A DNA stretch of 64,000 nt from Flagellimonas amphidinii (GTDB lineage: Bacteria; Bacteroidota; Bacteroidia; Flavobacteriales; Flavobacteriaceae): positions 1 through 64,000 of the forward strand of contig NZ_JABFNN010000027.1 in NCBI RefSeq assembly GCF_013090115.1, written 5' to 3'. Shown one piece after another: positions 8,367 to 17,083 of the stretch. The translations under genes and the position numbers were made by a program. The first letter of the stretch is position 1. Each line of letters begins with the position of its first letter. The notes under the pieces were generated by a model, which was not told the DNA's origin, ran no database searches, and saw only the letters and a program-made list of their open reading frames with translations.

Positions 8367-9944
8367 TTACGAAGAACAATCGCACAATTTAAGTTTTGTG
8401 CCTGGTTTTAGGTTATTGCCACTAAGACCGTTCCATTCTCGTAAATTTTCTATAGAAACTCCAGGATATTTTCTGGAAATGGTCCAAAGGGAGTCTCCCT
8501 CCTGTACCGTATGCACTTTTGAGGTACCTGCCACGGCACCAGATGAAGATTTGGAAGTACTCGTTTTTGAAGTTGTTTGCTTTGGGATATATGGTTTTCT
8601 AGGAAATATGGTCAAGCGTTGACCTATTCTTAGATTGTTACTACGTAGTCCGTTCCACCTTTTTATCTGACTCACCCCAACACCATAGCGCTCTGCTATC
8701 TTGCCCAAATAATCCCCACTTCTAACTTTATACCGTATCTGATTTTTGGTCTGTACCAATGTGGGCAACGGTTTTTCCAACAAATCCAATTCTTTTTTGG
8801 CATAAGCATAGATGGCCTCTTCATTAGAGACAAACTTTCCTATTTTAGAAATTGGCAATCGCAACGCATAGTTTTTTCCTTCAACTTTAGGGATAATATT
8901 GAGCTTATAGGATGGGTTTAGCATTTCCAATTCCTCTTTGCTCACATCGACCAATTTGGATATTTGATCAAAAGTGATGAGGTTTTTAACATGTACCGTA
9001 TCTGTTTCAAAATAGGGCCTTTCAGCTTTTTTATATTGAAGTCCATGCTCTTCTGCATATTCAAAAATGTACATGGTAGCCAAGAAAGCTGGTAAATATC
9101 CCGCTGTTTCACGTGGAAGAAATGGTCTAATGTTCCAATAGTTTTCATACCCTCCTGACCTACGTATGGCTTTGTTCACATTCCCTGGACCAGAATTGTA
9201 TGCGGCCAATGCCAAATCCCAATCACCAAAAATTTCATAAAGTTTTGATAAGTATTTGCTAGCTGCCTTGGTGGCCAAAATGGGGTCATGACGCTCATCC
9301 ACATAACTGCTCACATCCAAGCCATACATTTTTCCAGTGCTGTACATAAACTGCCACAAACCCTTGGCGCCCACTCTTGATCTTGCCCTTGGATTCAATG
9401 CTGATTCAATAATGGCCAGATATTTAATCTCTAATGGGATGTCTTGATTGTCCAGCTCTTGTTCAAATAGAGGAAAATAGAACTGGCTGGCTGTAATCAT
9501 CCGCTGCATCAAGTCTTTTTTACGTACCAGAAAAGACTTGATAACGCTTTCCAAAGATGGGTTGTATGCAATATTGAAAGGCGTTTTTTCATCCAACCTT
9601 GCCAACCTTGCCTTTAGGGTATCTGTTGGCAAATCAACCATAGCTGAATCCATAACTGAAGGGTTTTGGACTTCCAATAGCATTTCGCTGAACAATTGTG
9701 CACTAGCGTGAAGCTCTTTTAGCCAAAGACTGTCATAACGTTGCGCTTGGTCTAAATCTTTCAATTGGAAACCTTGTTTATGGGGTTCCAACTCAATCAA
9801 TTCCCCATCAATTTTATCCTCAGCCACATTTATGGCAATGGGTTTAAGAGAAGATGCATTAATAGAATCCTTCTCTTGGGAAAACAAGGATGCAGATAAA
9901 AAACTAAGCGCGGCCCATACGGCTATGTTCAATTTTTGGTTCAT
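8367..9944 (-). CDS. MltD-like membrane-bound lytic murein transglycosylase with two LysM domains
   Basis: Encodes 525 aa with a signal peptide (about 1-22). A lytic transglycosylase (SLT) domain spans about 145-300. The presumed catalytic Glu is in AIIESALNP (about residue 179), followed by GAKGLWQFM and the AYNSGPGNV motif. Two C-terminal LysM domains (about 402-446 and 477-522) bind glycan chains. It is expected to cleave the beta-1,4 bond between MurNAc and GlcNAc with formation of 1,6-anhydro-MurNAc in the periplasm. ATG 9944 precedes a good signal peptide. A parS-like CACGTG element (9105-9120) lies inside the gene. Confidence 0.93.
   Translation of the reverse strand: MNQKLNIAVWAALSFLSASLFSQEKDSINASSLKPIAINVAEDKIDGELIELEPHKQGFQLKDLDQAQRYDSLWLKELHASAQLFSEMLLEVQNPSVMDSAMVDLPTDTLKARLARLDEKTPFNIAYNPSLESVIKSFLVRKKDLMQRMITASQFYFPLFEQELDNQDIPLEIKYLAIIESALNPRARSRVGAKGLWQFMYSTGKMYGLDVSSYVDERHDPILATKAASKYLSKLYEIFGDWDLALAAYNSGPGNVNKAIRRSGGYENYWNIRPFLPRETAGYLPAFLATMYIFEYAEEHGLQYKKAERPYFETDTVHVKNLITFDQISKLVDVSKEELEMLNPSYKLNIIPKVEGKNYALRLPISKIGKFVSNEEAIYAYAKKELDLLEKPLPTLVQTKNQIRYKVRSGDYLGKIAERYGVGVSQIKRWNGLRSNNLRIGQRLTIFPRKPYIPKQTTSKTSTSKSSSGAVAGTSKVHTVQEGDSLWTISRKYPGVSIENLREWNGLSGNNLKPGTKLKLCDCSS
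9105..9120. other. parS-like element, 14/16 match
   Basis: TGTTTCACGTGGAAGA, two differences from the perfect palindrome at 15191. It lies inside the lytic transglycosylase gene. Confidence 0.4.
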
Positions 9945-10064
9945 TCGGATAGCGGATTTGGATGTGGGAGCCGACTAAATTGGTGTTTTTTTCTGAAATA
10001 GTAAAGTTTTCAGAGTTAAAACAACAAAATCTGGAATAAGCCCCATTAATCCATAACGAATCAG

Positions 10065-11255
10065 CTAGTCCAATATTGCGGCAATACCCGGAAGCGTTCT
10101 TCCTTCAAGACTTTCCAACATGGCTCCACCTCCGGTAGATACATAACTCACTTTATCTTGAAAACCGAATTGTTTTACAGCTGCTACGGAATCTCCACCA
10201 CCAACAAGCGAAAAAGCACCGTTTTGAGTAGCTTCATCAATGAAATTTCCAACTGCGATGGTACCTTTTGCAAAACTTTCCATTTCAAAAACGCCTACAG
10301 GGCCATTCCAAAGAATGGTCTTAGAATCCAGAATGACTTGCTTAAAGTTTTCCAATGTTTGAGGGCCGGCATCTAATCCTTGCCATCCATCTGGAATTTC
10401 ATTTACATCAACATATTGGGTGTTGGCATTGTTGTCAAAATCATCAGCTGCCAAAACATCAACAGGCAAATGTACTTTAACTCCTTTTGCTTCAGCTTGC
10501 TTCAGAATATCCAAGGCCAAAGGCATTTTATCATCCTCACAAATAGATTCCCCTACTTTACCACCTTGGGCTTTTACAAATGTATAGGTCATTCCACCAC
10601 CAACAATCAAATTGTCCACTTTGTCCAAAATGTTCTCGATAATGGTAATTTTAGAAGAGACCTTAGCACCTCCCAATATAGCTGTAACCGGTTTTTCGCC
10701 AGTTTGCATTACTTTTTCTATGGACTTGATTTCCTTTGCCAACAGGTATCCAAAACATTTATTCTCTGGGAAAAATTTAGCCACAATAGTTGTTGATGCG
10801 TGAGCTCGGTGAGCTGTTCCAAAGGCATCGTTTACATAGATGTCGCCATGTTCCGCAAGTGCCTCAGCAAAAACCTCGTCACCTTGTTCTTCTTCGCCAT
10901 GAAATCTTAGATTTTCCAATAACAGCACTTCTCCATTTTCCAGTTCTGAAACAGCGGTCTTGGCCACCTCACCAATACAATTTCCTGCAAATTTTACCTG
11001 AACTCCTATAATTTCCGATACTTTTTCGCAAATATGGGATAAAGACATGTCTGGATTAACCTTGCCTTTGGGTCTTCCCAAGTGACTCATCAGAACAGCA
11101 GAACCTCCATCTTCCAATATTTTAAGAATAGTTGGTTTTGCCGCTTCAATTCTACTGGTGTCTGTCACATTGAAATCGCCATCCAAAGGCACATTAAAAT
11201 CTACACGGATAAGGGCTTTTTTTCCTTCAAAATTGTAATCATCTATGGTTTTCAT
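10065..11255 (-). CDS. pgk: Phosphoglycerate kinase
   Basis: Encodes 396 aa, full family length. The substrate-binding N-terminal motif [10 protein letters not shown], the central GGAKVSSKI and the C-terminal nucleotide loop GGGDSVAAV are all present. The enzyme transfers phosphate between 1,3-bisphosphoglycerate and ADP in glycolysis and gluconeogenesis, in the cytoplasm. ATG 11255 is preceded by a TACATTTG -7 box at 11279-11286. It is first of a probable three-gene string with the transglycosylase (about 120 bp downstream) and DUF4837. It is divergent from holB. Confidence 0.97.
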   Translation of the reverse strand: MKTIDDYNFEGKKALIRVDFNVPLDGDFNVTDTSRIEAAKPTILKILEDGGSAVLMSHLGRPKGKVNPDMSLSHICEKVSEIIGVQVKFAGNCIGEVAKTAVSELENGEVLLLENLRFHGEEEQGDEVFAEALAEHGDIYVNDAFGTAHRAHASTTIVAKFFPENKCFGYLLAKEIKSIEKVMQTGEKPVTAILGGAKVSSKITIIENILDKVDNLIVGGGMTYTFVKAQGGKVGESICEDDKMPLALDILKQAEAKGVKVHLPVDVLAADDFDNNANTQYVDVNEIPDGWQGLDAGPQTLENFKQVILDSKTILWNGPVGVFEMESFAKGTIAVGNFIDEATQNGAFSLVGGGDSVAAVKQFGFQDKVSYVSTGGGAMLESLEGRTLPGIAAILD

Positions 11256-11278
11256 AAGGTGCGTCTTTTTGAGAAGCT

Positions 11279-11286
11279 CAAATGTA
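11279..11286 (-). promoter_or_regulatory. -7 promoter box of pgk
   Basis: TACATTTG on the minus strand matches TAnnTTTG, 23 nt upstream of ATG 11255. Confidence 0.5.
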
Positions 11287-11375
11287 AAGATTTCCTGCCT
11301 CTTGCTCTGGAAGCTATTGTTATATTTTTACGGTATCAACAAAAAAAGCGCAAAAGTTTTGGAACCTAAAAAATG

Positions 11376-11383
11376 TATCTTTG
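11376..11383 (+). promoter_or_regulatory. -7 promoter box of holB
   Basis: TATCTTTG matches TAnnTTTG and ends only 4 nt before ATG 11388. It overlaps the longer frame that starts at ATG 11373, so 11373 cannot be both transcribed from this box and used as a start. Confidence 0.55.
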
Positions 11384-11387
11384 GAAC

Positions 11388-12539
11388 ATGCTGTTTAAAA
11401 ATGTTTTAGGTCTGGAGCACATTAAAAATCATCTGGTTGCAACCGCTGCTTCTGGAAGGGTTGCCCATGCACAATTATTTGTGGGGCCTGAAGGGTCAGG
11501 TACTTTGCCCATGGCCATTGCCTATGCCCAATATCTGCTTTGCAGTAATACTAGCGGGGAGAATGATGGAGAAAATATCGCTTGTAATACCAAGTGTAAT
11601 TCCTTAACCCATCCTGACATTCATTTTGCTTTCCCAGTTTCCAATTCGGACAAAGTGAAATCACATGCGGTGAGCGACAATTATTTAGAAGAATGGCGGT
11701 ATTTTGTTAATGAGCAGCCTTATGGGAATTTGTTTGATTGGTACAGACATATAGGTATAGAAAAGAAACAGGGACAAATTGGTGTAGACGAAGCCCAGGA
11801 TATTGTAAAAAAGCTTTCTCTTAAATCCTATGAAGGTGGTTACAAAGTACTGATTGTTTGGATGGCTGAAAAAATGAACATTGCTTCTGCCAACAAACTT
11901 TTAAAACTCATTGAGGAGCCTCCACAAAAAACTGTTCTGCTGTTGATTGCAGAGGAAGAAGAGCAAATTATCAATACTATTCGGTCGCGATGTCAAATTC
12001 TACAATTCCCCCCTTTGGCAGAAATGGATATTGCCAAAGCTCTTCAAGAACGAGGAATAACTGAAAATGAAGCACACTCAATTGCTCACGAAGCCAATGG
12101 AAATTTCAATAAGGCATTGGATCTTCTCAACAAAGATTCTGAGGATTTGATTTTTGAACGATGGTTTGTACAATGGGTAAGAAGTGCCTTTAAGGCCAAA
12201 GGAAATAAAGGTGCGGTACAAGAACTCATTTTATGGAGTGATGAGGTGGCCAAAACCGGAAGAGAGGTGCAAAAACAATTTTTACATTATTGCTTAACCA
12301 TAATGCGGCAGGCATTGTTGCTTAATTTTAAAGCTCATGACTTGGTCTACGCAAAAATTCATTTAGAGGGCTTTGATTTAAAGAAATTTGCTCCTTTTGT
12401 TCACGAAAACAATATTTTAGACATTGTGGAAGAACTGGAAAAGGCCATTTTCCACGTGGAACGTAATGGTAATTCCAAACTTATTTTTACAGACCTATCC
12501 ATTAAACTCACTCGGCTCTTACATGCAAAAGCCGCCTAA
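11388..12539 (+). CDS. holB: DNA polymerase III subunit delta'
   Basis: Encodes 383 aa and resembles the AAA+ clamp-loader delta' subunit, which helps load the beta clamp at the replication fork. The N-terminus shows HIKNHLVATAASGRVAHAQLF followed by a degenerate P-loop (GPEGSGT, no Lys), as expected for a non-hydrolysing delta'. A Cys-containing zinc module follows (IACNTKCNSLTHPD). Later blocks include NKLLKLIEEPP and the SRCQ (sensor-1-like) segment IRSRCQILQF. A start 5 codons upstream (11373) overlaps the promoter box, so ATG 11388 is preferred. A 14/16 parS-like sequence lies near the 3' end (12448-12463). It is followed 11 bp later by a DoxX-like gene. Confidence 0.93.
   Translation: MLFKNVLGLEHIKNHLVATAASGRVAHAQLFVGPEGSGTLPMAIAYAQYLLCSNTSGENDGENIACNTKCNSLTHPDIHFAFPVSNSDKVKSHAVSDNYLEEWRYFVNEQPYGNLFDWYRHIGIEKKQGQIGVDEAQDIVKKLSLKSYEGGYKVLIVWMAEKMNIASANKLLKLIEEPPQKTVLLLIAEEEEQIINTIRSRCQILQFPPLAEMDIAKALQERGITENEAHSIAHEANGNFNKALDLLNKDSEDLIFERWFVQWVRSAFKAKGNKGAVQELILWSDEVAKTGREVQKQFLHYCLTIMRQALLLNFKAHDLVYAKIHLEGFDLKKFAPFVHENNILDIVEELEKAIFHVERNGNSKLIFTDLSIKLTRLLHAKAA
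12448..12463. other. parS-like element, 14/16 match
   Basis: TTTTCCACGTGGAACG, two differences from the perfect palindrome. It is inside the 3' end of holB. Confidence 0.4.
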
Positions 12540-12550
12540 ATAACAAGATT

Positions 12551-12946
12551 ATGGAAAACTTTAGCGCACATGCCACACAAATTTTGCTAATGGTATTTTT
12601 GACCATCACCTTTTTGCAAAGTGGAATTGATAAAATAATGGACTGGAATGGTAATGTAGGATGGCTTAAAGGCCATTTTTCCAAAACCTTTTTCAAGGGA
12701 TTGGTGCCCGTGCTTCTTGGAGTGGTTTTGTTTTTGGAAATGATTTCTGGAATTCTTTGTGCTGTTGGTATTTTTCAATTTGAGTTTGATGGCGAAAGCA
12801 CTATTGGCTTTCTAGGTGCTGTAATTTCTGCTGTTACTCTTTTATTGTTACTTTTTGGGCAACGTGTGGCGAAAGATTATGATGGTGCCAGAACTATTGT
12901 TATTTATTTGATTCCAACTGTGTTCTTAGTATACCTGATGCAATAA
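12551..12946 (+). CDS. DoxX-like integral membrane protein
   Basis: Encodes 131 aa with four predicted hydrophobic helices (roughly residues 8-28, 48-68, 78-100, 108-130) and the FLQSGIDKIMDW segment typical of the DoxX/DoxD-like group. The function is unknown. Family members have been linked to quinone or thiosulfate oxidation and to redox homeostasis, but nothing here shows that. It is co-directional with holB with an 11-bp gap and followed by a strong terminator. Confidence 0.8.
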   Translation: MENFSAHATQILLMVFLTITFLQSGIDKIMDWNGNVGWLKGHFSKTFFKGLVPVLLGVVLFLEMISGILCAVGIFQFEFDGESTIGFLGAVISAVTLLLLLFGQRVAKDYDGARTIVIYLIPTVFLVYLMQ

Positions 12947-12969
12947 AACTTCTTCCATTTAAAGAAACA

Positions 12970-13003
12970 AAAAAGGGGCCATTCTTTAAATGGCCCCTTT
13001 TTT
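12970..13003. terminator. Bidirectional intrinsic terminator
   Basis: AAAAAGGGGCCA pairs with TGGCCCCTTTTT around a 9-nt loop, between the convergent DoxX-like and ompH genes. The A-run and T-run serve both strands. Confidence 0.93.
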
Positions 13004-13023
13004 ATTGATTATAATAAATTCCC

Positions 13024-13530
13024 TTACTTCTTGTAAGTATCATTTAAAATCGTAAGAATAGCATCGGTAAGATTTTGTGCTTCATCTCCATAAAGAACAG
13101 AACCGCCATCTCCTCCACCTAAAATATAAGTGTAACCGTTGGCCTTACCGTATTCATTGATTTGTTTCTTCACTTTACTTACCAAAGAATCAATTTCTAC
13201 TTGACTGCTCTGCTGCAATTGTTGTTCCTCTTGTTGCAATTGCTGACCTACAAACTGTCCTTTTTGCTGCCATAGATTGTATTCTTCTTGCGCACTCTTC
13301 TGCGACATTTTCTGTGCTTTGGTCTGCAATTCTTGCAATTCCAATTGAAATGCTTGAGAAATACTATCTCTTTTTTTGGCCAAAGCATCAGCTTTTACCT
13401 TGAACTTTGCTTCTACATCAATTTTCTCTTGGTACCCATCCAACAACTTCACATTGTCAACGTAGCCAATTTTGTTTTGTTGACATGCAACTGCAGTCAA
13501 CGCAACTACCAACATTATAAATTTTTTCAT
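13024..13530 (-). CDS. OmpH/Skp-family periplasmic chaperone-like protein
   Basis: Encodes 168 aa with a signal peptide ending at a possible lipobox (TAVAC, Cys at 16), then a short strand IGYVDNVKLLDGY and long Gln/Lys/Glu-rich coiled-coil arms (about 40-130) ending in a small C-terminal strand region. This is the Skp/OmpH layout, a trimeric holdase for outer-membrane proteins. The likely lipidation and the glycine-rich loop GGGDGGSVLYG are common in Bacteroidota versions. A TATTTTTG promoter box is at 13552-13559, so it has its own transcript. Confidence 0.87.
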   Translation of the reverse strand: MKKFIMLVVALTAVACQQNKIGYVDNVKLLDGYQEKIDVEAKFKVKADALAKKRDSISQAFQLELQELQTKAQKMSQKSAQEEYNLWQQKGQFVGQQLQQEEQQLQQSSQVEIDSLVSKVKKQINEYGKANGYTYILGGGDGGSVLYGDEAQNLTDAILTILNDTYKK

Positions 13531-13551
13531 GTTTCACTTTTTAATGATGCG

Positions 13552-13559
13552 CAAAAATA
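13552..13559 (-). promoter_or_regulatory. -7 promoter box of the ompH-like gene
   Basis: TATTTTTG on the minus strand, exact TAnnTTTG match, 21 nt upstream of ATG 13530. Confidence 0.5.
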
Positions 13560-13774
13560 GGAAAGCTTTTGTAATGAGTTCCATTATCTTTTTGTGAAGT
13601 CTGAATAATCAAAAAATCAACCATAAAGAAAATCTATTCAATTTTATCGCATCAATTGGCCGTATCTATTTTTTAGAAGATCGTAAACCCCACTCTTAGC
13701 TGTTTTCTTTTCTTTGTGACACTATCCCTTAAGCAAGTCGGCGAAGTCTTCATAGCGACCTTTAAAAAGGATAT

Positions 13775-14602
13775 TCACTTCTTTTTGAGGATATAAATTA
13801 AAGAAGAATGCTCTTTGGTAAAACATGCCTTAAGATTAGACCAAAGACCAACAAAAAATGCACTGATTAAATTGAACTTGTTCCCTTTATATTTTTCCGA
13901 AAGCATGGAAACATAAAAAGCATCAAACCACATAGGTCGGATTGATGTAACCTCCATGTTGTGTTTTCCAAAGAGTTTAGAAATGGAAGTTTTTGAAAAA
14001 TGCCATAAATGTCTAGGAACGTCGTAACCCGCCCAATATGTTCCGTAGTGTTTTGCATCAAAAGATTTGAAATTGGGAACAGCAACAATTAAAACTCCAT
14101 TAGGTTGAAGCAGGGAAACCATTTTCTCAATTTGCCCCTCAAGATTTGGAAGGTGTTCCAAGACATGCCATAAAGTAATGACATCATATTTAGCATTACT
14201 TAGGCTATCGATATCTGATTCTAGCTCTATTCCCTTGTTTAGAGCCAATTCGCGAGCCTTTTTATTTGGTTCAACTCCTTTAATCTGCAAACCTTTTCTT
14301 TTGGCATGCAATAAAAAATCACCTGTTCCTGCGCCAATATCCAATAAAGATTTGGGTGTATCTAATTGATTTGTAGATATTTGTGTTTTATTCTTTAGGT
14401 TAAATCCCTTTACTAAATGGTATAATTTATCAGTAAAAGAAGTTTTGGAATCTGTATGTGAAATATAATCATCACTCTCGTAATAGCTGTCTATATTGGA
14501 AGGCTGTGGGTAGGTGACCAACATATCCAAATCAGAATCTTGATGTAACTCAAATGGTTCTCCAGAAACCGAAAAATCTTTAGTCTTTAAAAACGGTGTC
14601 AT
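13775..14602 (-). CDS. Class I SAM-dependent methyltransferase
   Basis: Encodes 275 aa. The SAM-binding glycine motif is SLLDIGAGTGDFLLHAK (about residues 89-105), with the acidic post-I residue in IKGVEPNKKA and the motif-IV-like DVITLWHVLEHLPN. The class and the VPRHLWHFS segment resemble Methyltransf_11/23-type enzymes often found in surface-polysaccharide or ubiquinone-like contexts. The substrate is unknown. ATG 14602 overlaps the 3' end of the lipoprotein gene by 23 bp, so they are translationally coupled. It is the last gene of the mnmG string. Confidence 0.88.
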   Translation of the reverse strand: MTPFLKTKDFSVSGEPFELHQDSDLDMLVTYPQPSNIDSYYESDDYISHTDSKTSFTDKLYHLVKGFNLKNKTQISTNQLDTPKSLLDIGAGTGDFLLHAKRKGLQIKGVEPNKKARELALNKGIELESDIDSLSNAKYDVITLWHVLEHLPNLEGQIEKMVSLLQPNGVLIVAVPNFKSFDAKHYGTYWAGYDVPRHLWHFSKTSISKLFGKHNMEVTSIRPMWFDAFYVSMLSEKYKGNKFNLISAFFVGLWSNLKACFTKEHSSLIYILKKK

Positions 14603-15125
14603 TATAATTATGGGTGGACAGATATTCGTTTTTCAGATTTCGAAGATAGGGTAAAACAACTTTCCTTGAAACAGATTCTTCTTTTAAACAATCTTTTTCA
14701 TTGGCGTTAAATACTTCCATTGCGATATACCAATTTCCTTTTCTGGAAGCATAGACTTCTTCAAAGACGGGATCCATTTCTGTAGTTTGACTTAAGACTC
14801 CATCTAAAACTATTGGAAGCAAATTGATGGTTTTTGTTGGAATCTCAACTTCATAAAAAGAAAAATAAAACGTATCTCCATGAATCTGAAAAGGCACTTC
14901 AACATCAACATAATAATCTTGAAGGTCAAACTTGGTGTTGATGTAGTTATAAAATTCACTGGTATCCTTTGGGTCTTCAAAAACAAAAACTGTTTTCTTG
15001 GGCAAACCTCTTTTAAAACGTTTGACCTTTGTTAATTTATAATCCTTGATGTTAGGAGCAATTCGCAACGGAATACATGAAGTAACAAAAACAGCTGTCA
15101 GCGTGAAAAGTAAAGTCTTTTTCAT
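14580..15125 (-). CDS. Putative lipoprotein of unknown function
   Basis: Encodes 181 aa from ATG 15125 (MKKTLLF...). The signal peptide ends at the lipobox VTSC, so it is probably an outer-membrane lipoprotein. No domain is recognised; the body is beta-rich with several aromatic positions (YYVDVEVPFQIHGDTFYFSF). A TTG frame extension to 15155 would place ten residues before the signal peptide and is rejected. It lies between mnmG and the methyltransferase in a gene order I have seen repeatedly in flavobacteria. A perfect parS-like palindrome (15191-15206) lies in the gap from mnmG. Confidence 0.75.
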   Translation of the reverse strand: MKKTLLFTLTAVFVTSCIPLRIAPNIKDYKLTKVKRFKRGLPKKTVFVFEDPKDTSEFYNYINTKFDLQDYYVDVEVPFQIHGDTFYFSFYEVEIPTKTINLLPIVLDGVLSQTTEMDPVFEEVYASRKGNWYIAMEVFNANEKDCLKEESVSRKVVLPYLRNLKNEYLSTHNYNDTVFKD

Positions 15126-15190
15126 TGGTTTAGTTTTGACACTAAAATGAATCAAAAACTAAGCCATAAAAACTATAAAAAGATGCTATT

Positions 15191-15206
15191 TGTTCCACGT
15201 GGAACA
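15191..15206. other. parS-like 16-bp palindrome (perfect copy 1)
   Basis: TGTTCCACGTGGAACA, a perfect palindrome 6 nt downstream of the mnmG stop. It fits the general ParB-binding parS pattern TGTTnCACGTGnAACA known from many phyla. It is intergenic. Confidence 0.65.
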
Positions 15207-15212
15207 AGAATG

Positions 15213-17081
15213 TTATCTCCCTAAAAAAACCAAAAGAACACTTACGTCTGCAGGAGAAACTCCGCTAATCCTTGAAGCTTGAGATATGGTAACAGGACGT
15301 ATAGTTTCTAATTTTTCCCTAGCTTCAAACGAAAGGGATTTTAACTTTGAGTAATCAAAATTATCTGGGATTTTCACATTCTCCAATCGATGCAATTTAT
15401 CTGCATTGTTTTTTTCCTTTTCTATATAGCCAGAATATTTGACCATAATTTCAGCCTGTTCCAAAACTTCAGAACTAAAGTCATTCTCCTGTACAAATTC
15501 AGAAACAGCATCCAGTTGCAACATGTGGTCCATAGTAACTTTAGGTCTTGAAAACACTTTGAACATTTTGTCGGACTGTTTAACCAACGATGAATCCAAA
15601 GACTCCAAAATAGGGTTGATTTCTTCAGGATTAAAACTTGTCTTCTTAAAGAAATCAATGAACACTTTCGACTTTTCCTGTTTCTCTTCCATGCGCAGCA
15701 TTCGCTCTTTAGTGGCCAAACCAATAGCAAAACCTTTAGGGGTAAGCCTCAAATCTGCATTGTCTTGACGTAATAAAGTTCTATATTCGGCCCTGGAGGT
15801 AAACATCCTATATGGCTCCTCCGTGCCTTTTGTAATCAAATCATCAATTAAGACCCCTATGTAAGCCTCATCCCTTTTTAGAATAAAAGGCTCTAGTTCA
15901 TTGATTTTTAAGTGCGCATTGATTCCTGCCATCAACCCTTGTGAAGCTGCCTCCTCATAGCCAGTTGTTCCATTGATCTGACCGGCAAAGTATAGATTGT
16001 TCACAAGCTTTGTTTCGAGGGTATGTTTTAATTGAGTGGGTGGGAAATAATCATATTCAATGGCATAACCAGGTCTAAAAAATTTTACATTTTCAAATCC
16101 TTTTACAGATTTCAATGCTTTGTATTGAACATCTTCGGGAAGAGAAGTTGAAAATCCATTTACGTAAACTTCAACTGTATTCCACCCTTCGGGTTCCACA
16201 AAAATTTGATGGGCATCTTTATCCGCAAACCTATGAATCTTATCCTCAATGGATGGGCAATATCTTGGGCCAATACTTTGGATTCTTCCATTGAACATTG
16301 GAGACCTGTCAAAGCCTTCTCTAAGCAAATCATGAACCAACGCACTCGTATGGGTCATGTGACAATCTCTTTGTTCTTTTAAAATAGGTGTGTTGAGATA
16401 TGAAAATTTCTCTGGTTTATCATCACCTGGTTGAGGAATCATGCTACCATAATCCAAAGAGCGGCCATCCACTCTGGGTGGTGTTCCTGTCTTCATTCTT
16501 CCACTATCAAAACCAAAATCAACCAACTGTTCGGTTATTCCCGTAGCAGCTTTTTCTCCTGCTCTACCTCCTCCAAATTGTTTGTCGCCAATGTGAATTA
16601 AACCGTTGAGAAAAGTGCCGTTGGTCAACACTACAGCTTTAGAACGAATGTCTATTCCCAAAGAAGTTCTAACGCCAACAACTTTATCCCCTTCAACAAG
16701 TAACCCGGAAACCATTTCTTGATAAAAGTCTGCATTTGGAGTTTGCTCTAAAGCGAGTCTCCATTCCTCAGCAAAACGCATTCTGTCATTCTGAGCCCTT
16801 GGACTCCACATAGCAGGCCCCTTAGACTTGTTCAACATCTTAAATTGAATAGCCGATTTATCTGTAATGATTCCGCTATAACCTCCAAGGGCATCAATCT
16901 CACGAACGATTTGCCCTTTTGCAATTCCACCCATGGCCGGATTACAAGACATCTGCCCAATGGTTTGCAGGTTCATCGTTACCAATAAAGTCCTAGAGCC
17001 TAAGTTGGCGGCGGCAGCCGTAGCCTCTGCACCCGCATGGCCTCCTCCAACAACAATTACATCGTATTCTTTTTCGAACAT
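15213..17081 (-). CDS. mnmG: tRNA uridine-5-carboxymethylaminomethyl modification enzyme MnmG (GidA)
   Basis: Encodes 622 aa, full length for MnmG. The N-terminal FAD-binding fingerprint is VIVVGGGHAGAEA. Family signatures GTFLNGLIHIG and the PRYCPSIEDK block are present, and a C-terminal helical domain ends in the ISGVSPADVSVLLVFL segment. With MnmE it installs the cmnm5 group at the wobble uridine of several tRNAs, using FAD and glycine-derived chemistry. It starts 2 nt after the ybeY stop. The gene is bracketed by two perfect parS-like palindromes. Confidence 0.97.
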   Translation of the reverse strand: MFEKEYDVIVVGGGHAGAEATAAAANLGSRTLLVTMNLQTIGQMSCNPAMGGIAKGQIVREIDALGGYSGIITDKSAIQFKMLNKSKGPAMWSPRAQNDRMRFAEEWRLALEQTPNADFYQEMVSGLLVEGDKVVGVRTSLGIDIRSKAVVLTNGTFLNGLIHIGDKQFGGGRAGEKAATGITEQLVDFGFDSGRMKTGTPPRVDGRSLDYGSMIPQPGDDKPEKFSYLNTPILKEQRDCHMTHTSALVHDLLREGFDRSPMFNGRIQSIGPRYCPSIEDKIHRFADKDAHQIFVEPEGWNTVEVYVNGFSTSLPEDVQYKALKSVKGFENVKFFRPGYAIEYDYFPPTQLKHTLETKLVNNLYFAGQINGTTGYEEAASQGLMAGINAHLKINELEPFILKRDEAYIGVLIDDLITKGTEEPYRMFTSRAEYRTLLRQDNADLRLTPKGFAIGLATKERMLRMEEKQEKSKVFIDFFKKTSFNPEEINPILESLDSSLVKQSDKMFKVFSRPKVTMDHMLQLDAVSEFVQENDFSSEVLEQAEIMVKYSGYIEKEKNNADKLHRLENVKIPDNFDYSKLKSLSFEAREKLETIRPVTISQASRISGVSPADVSVLLVFLGR

Positions 17082-17083
17082 AG

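Noticed and set aside
10380-10796. 138-aa plus-strand frame
   Set aside because: It is antisense to pgk and has no recognisable protein features.
11388-12539. Missing P-loop lysine in delta' as a defect
   Set aside because: Delta' subunits commonly lack a functional Walker A site; this is normal for the family.
13560-13774. Short open stretches between ompH and the methyltransferase gene
   Set aside because: Only frames of a few dozen codons or less, with no start context or homology I recognise.
14580-15155. Longer N-terminus of the 181-aa lipoprotein from TTG 15155
   Set aside because: It would place ten residues ahead of an otherwise intact lipoprotein signal.
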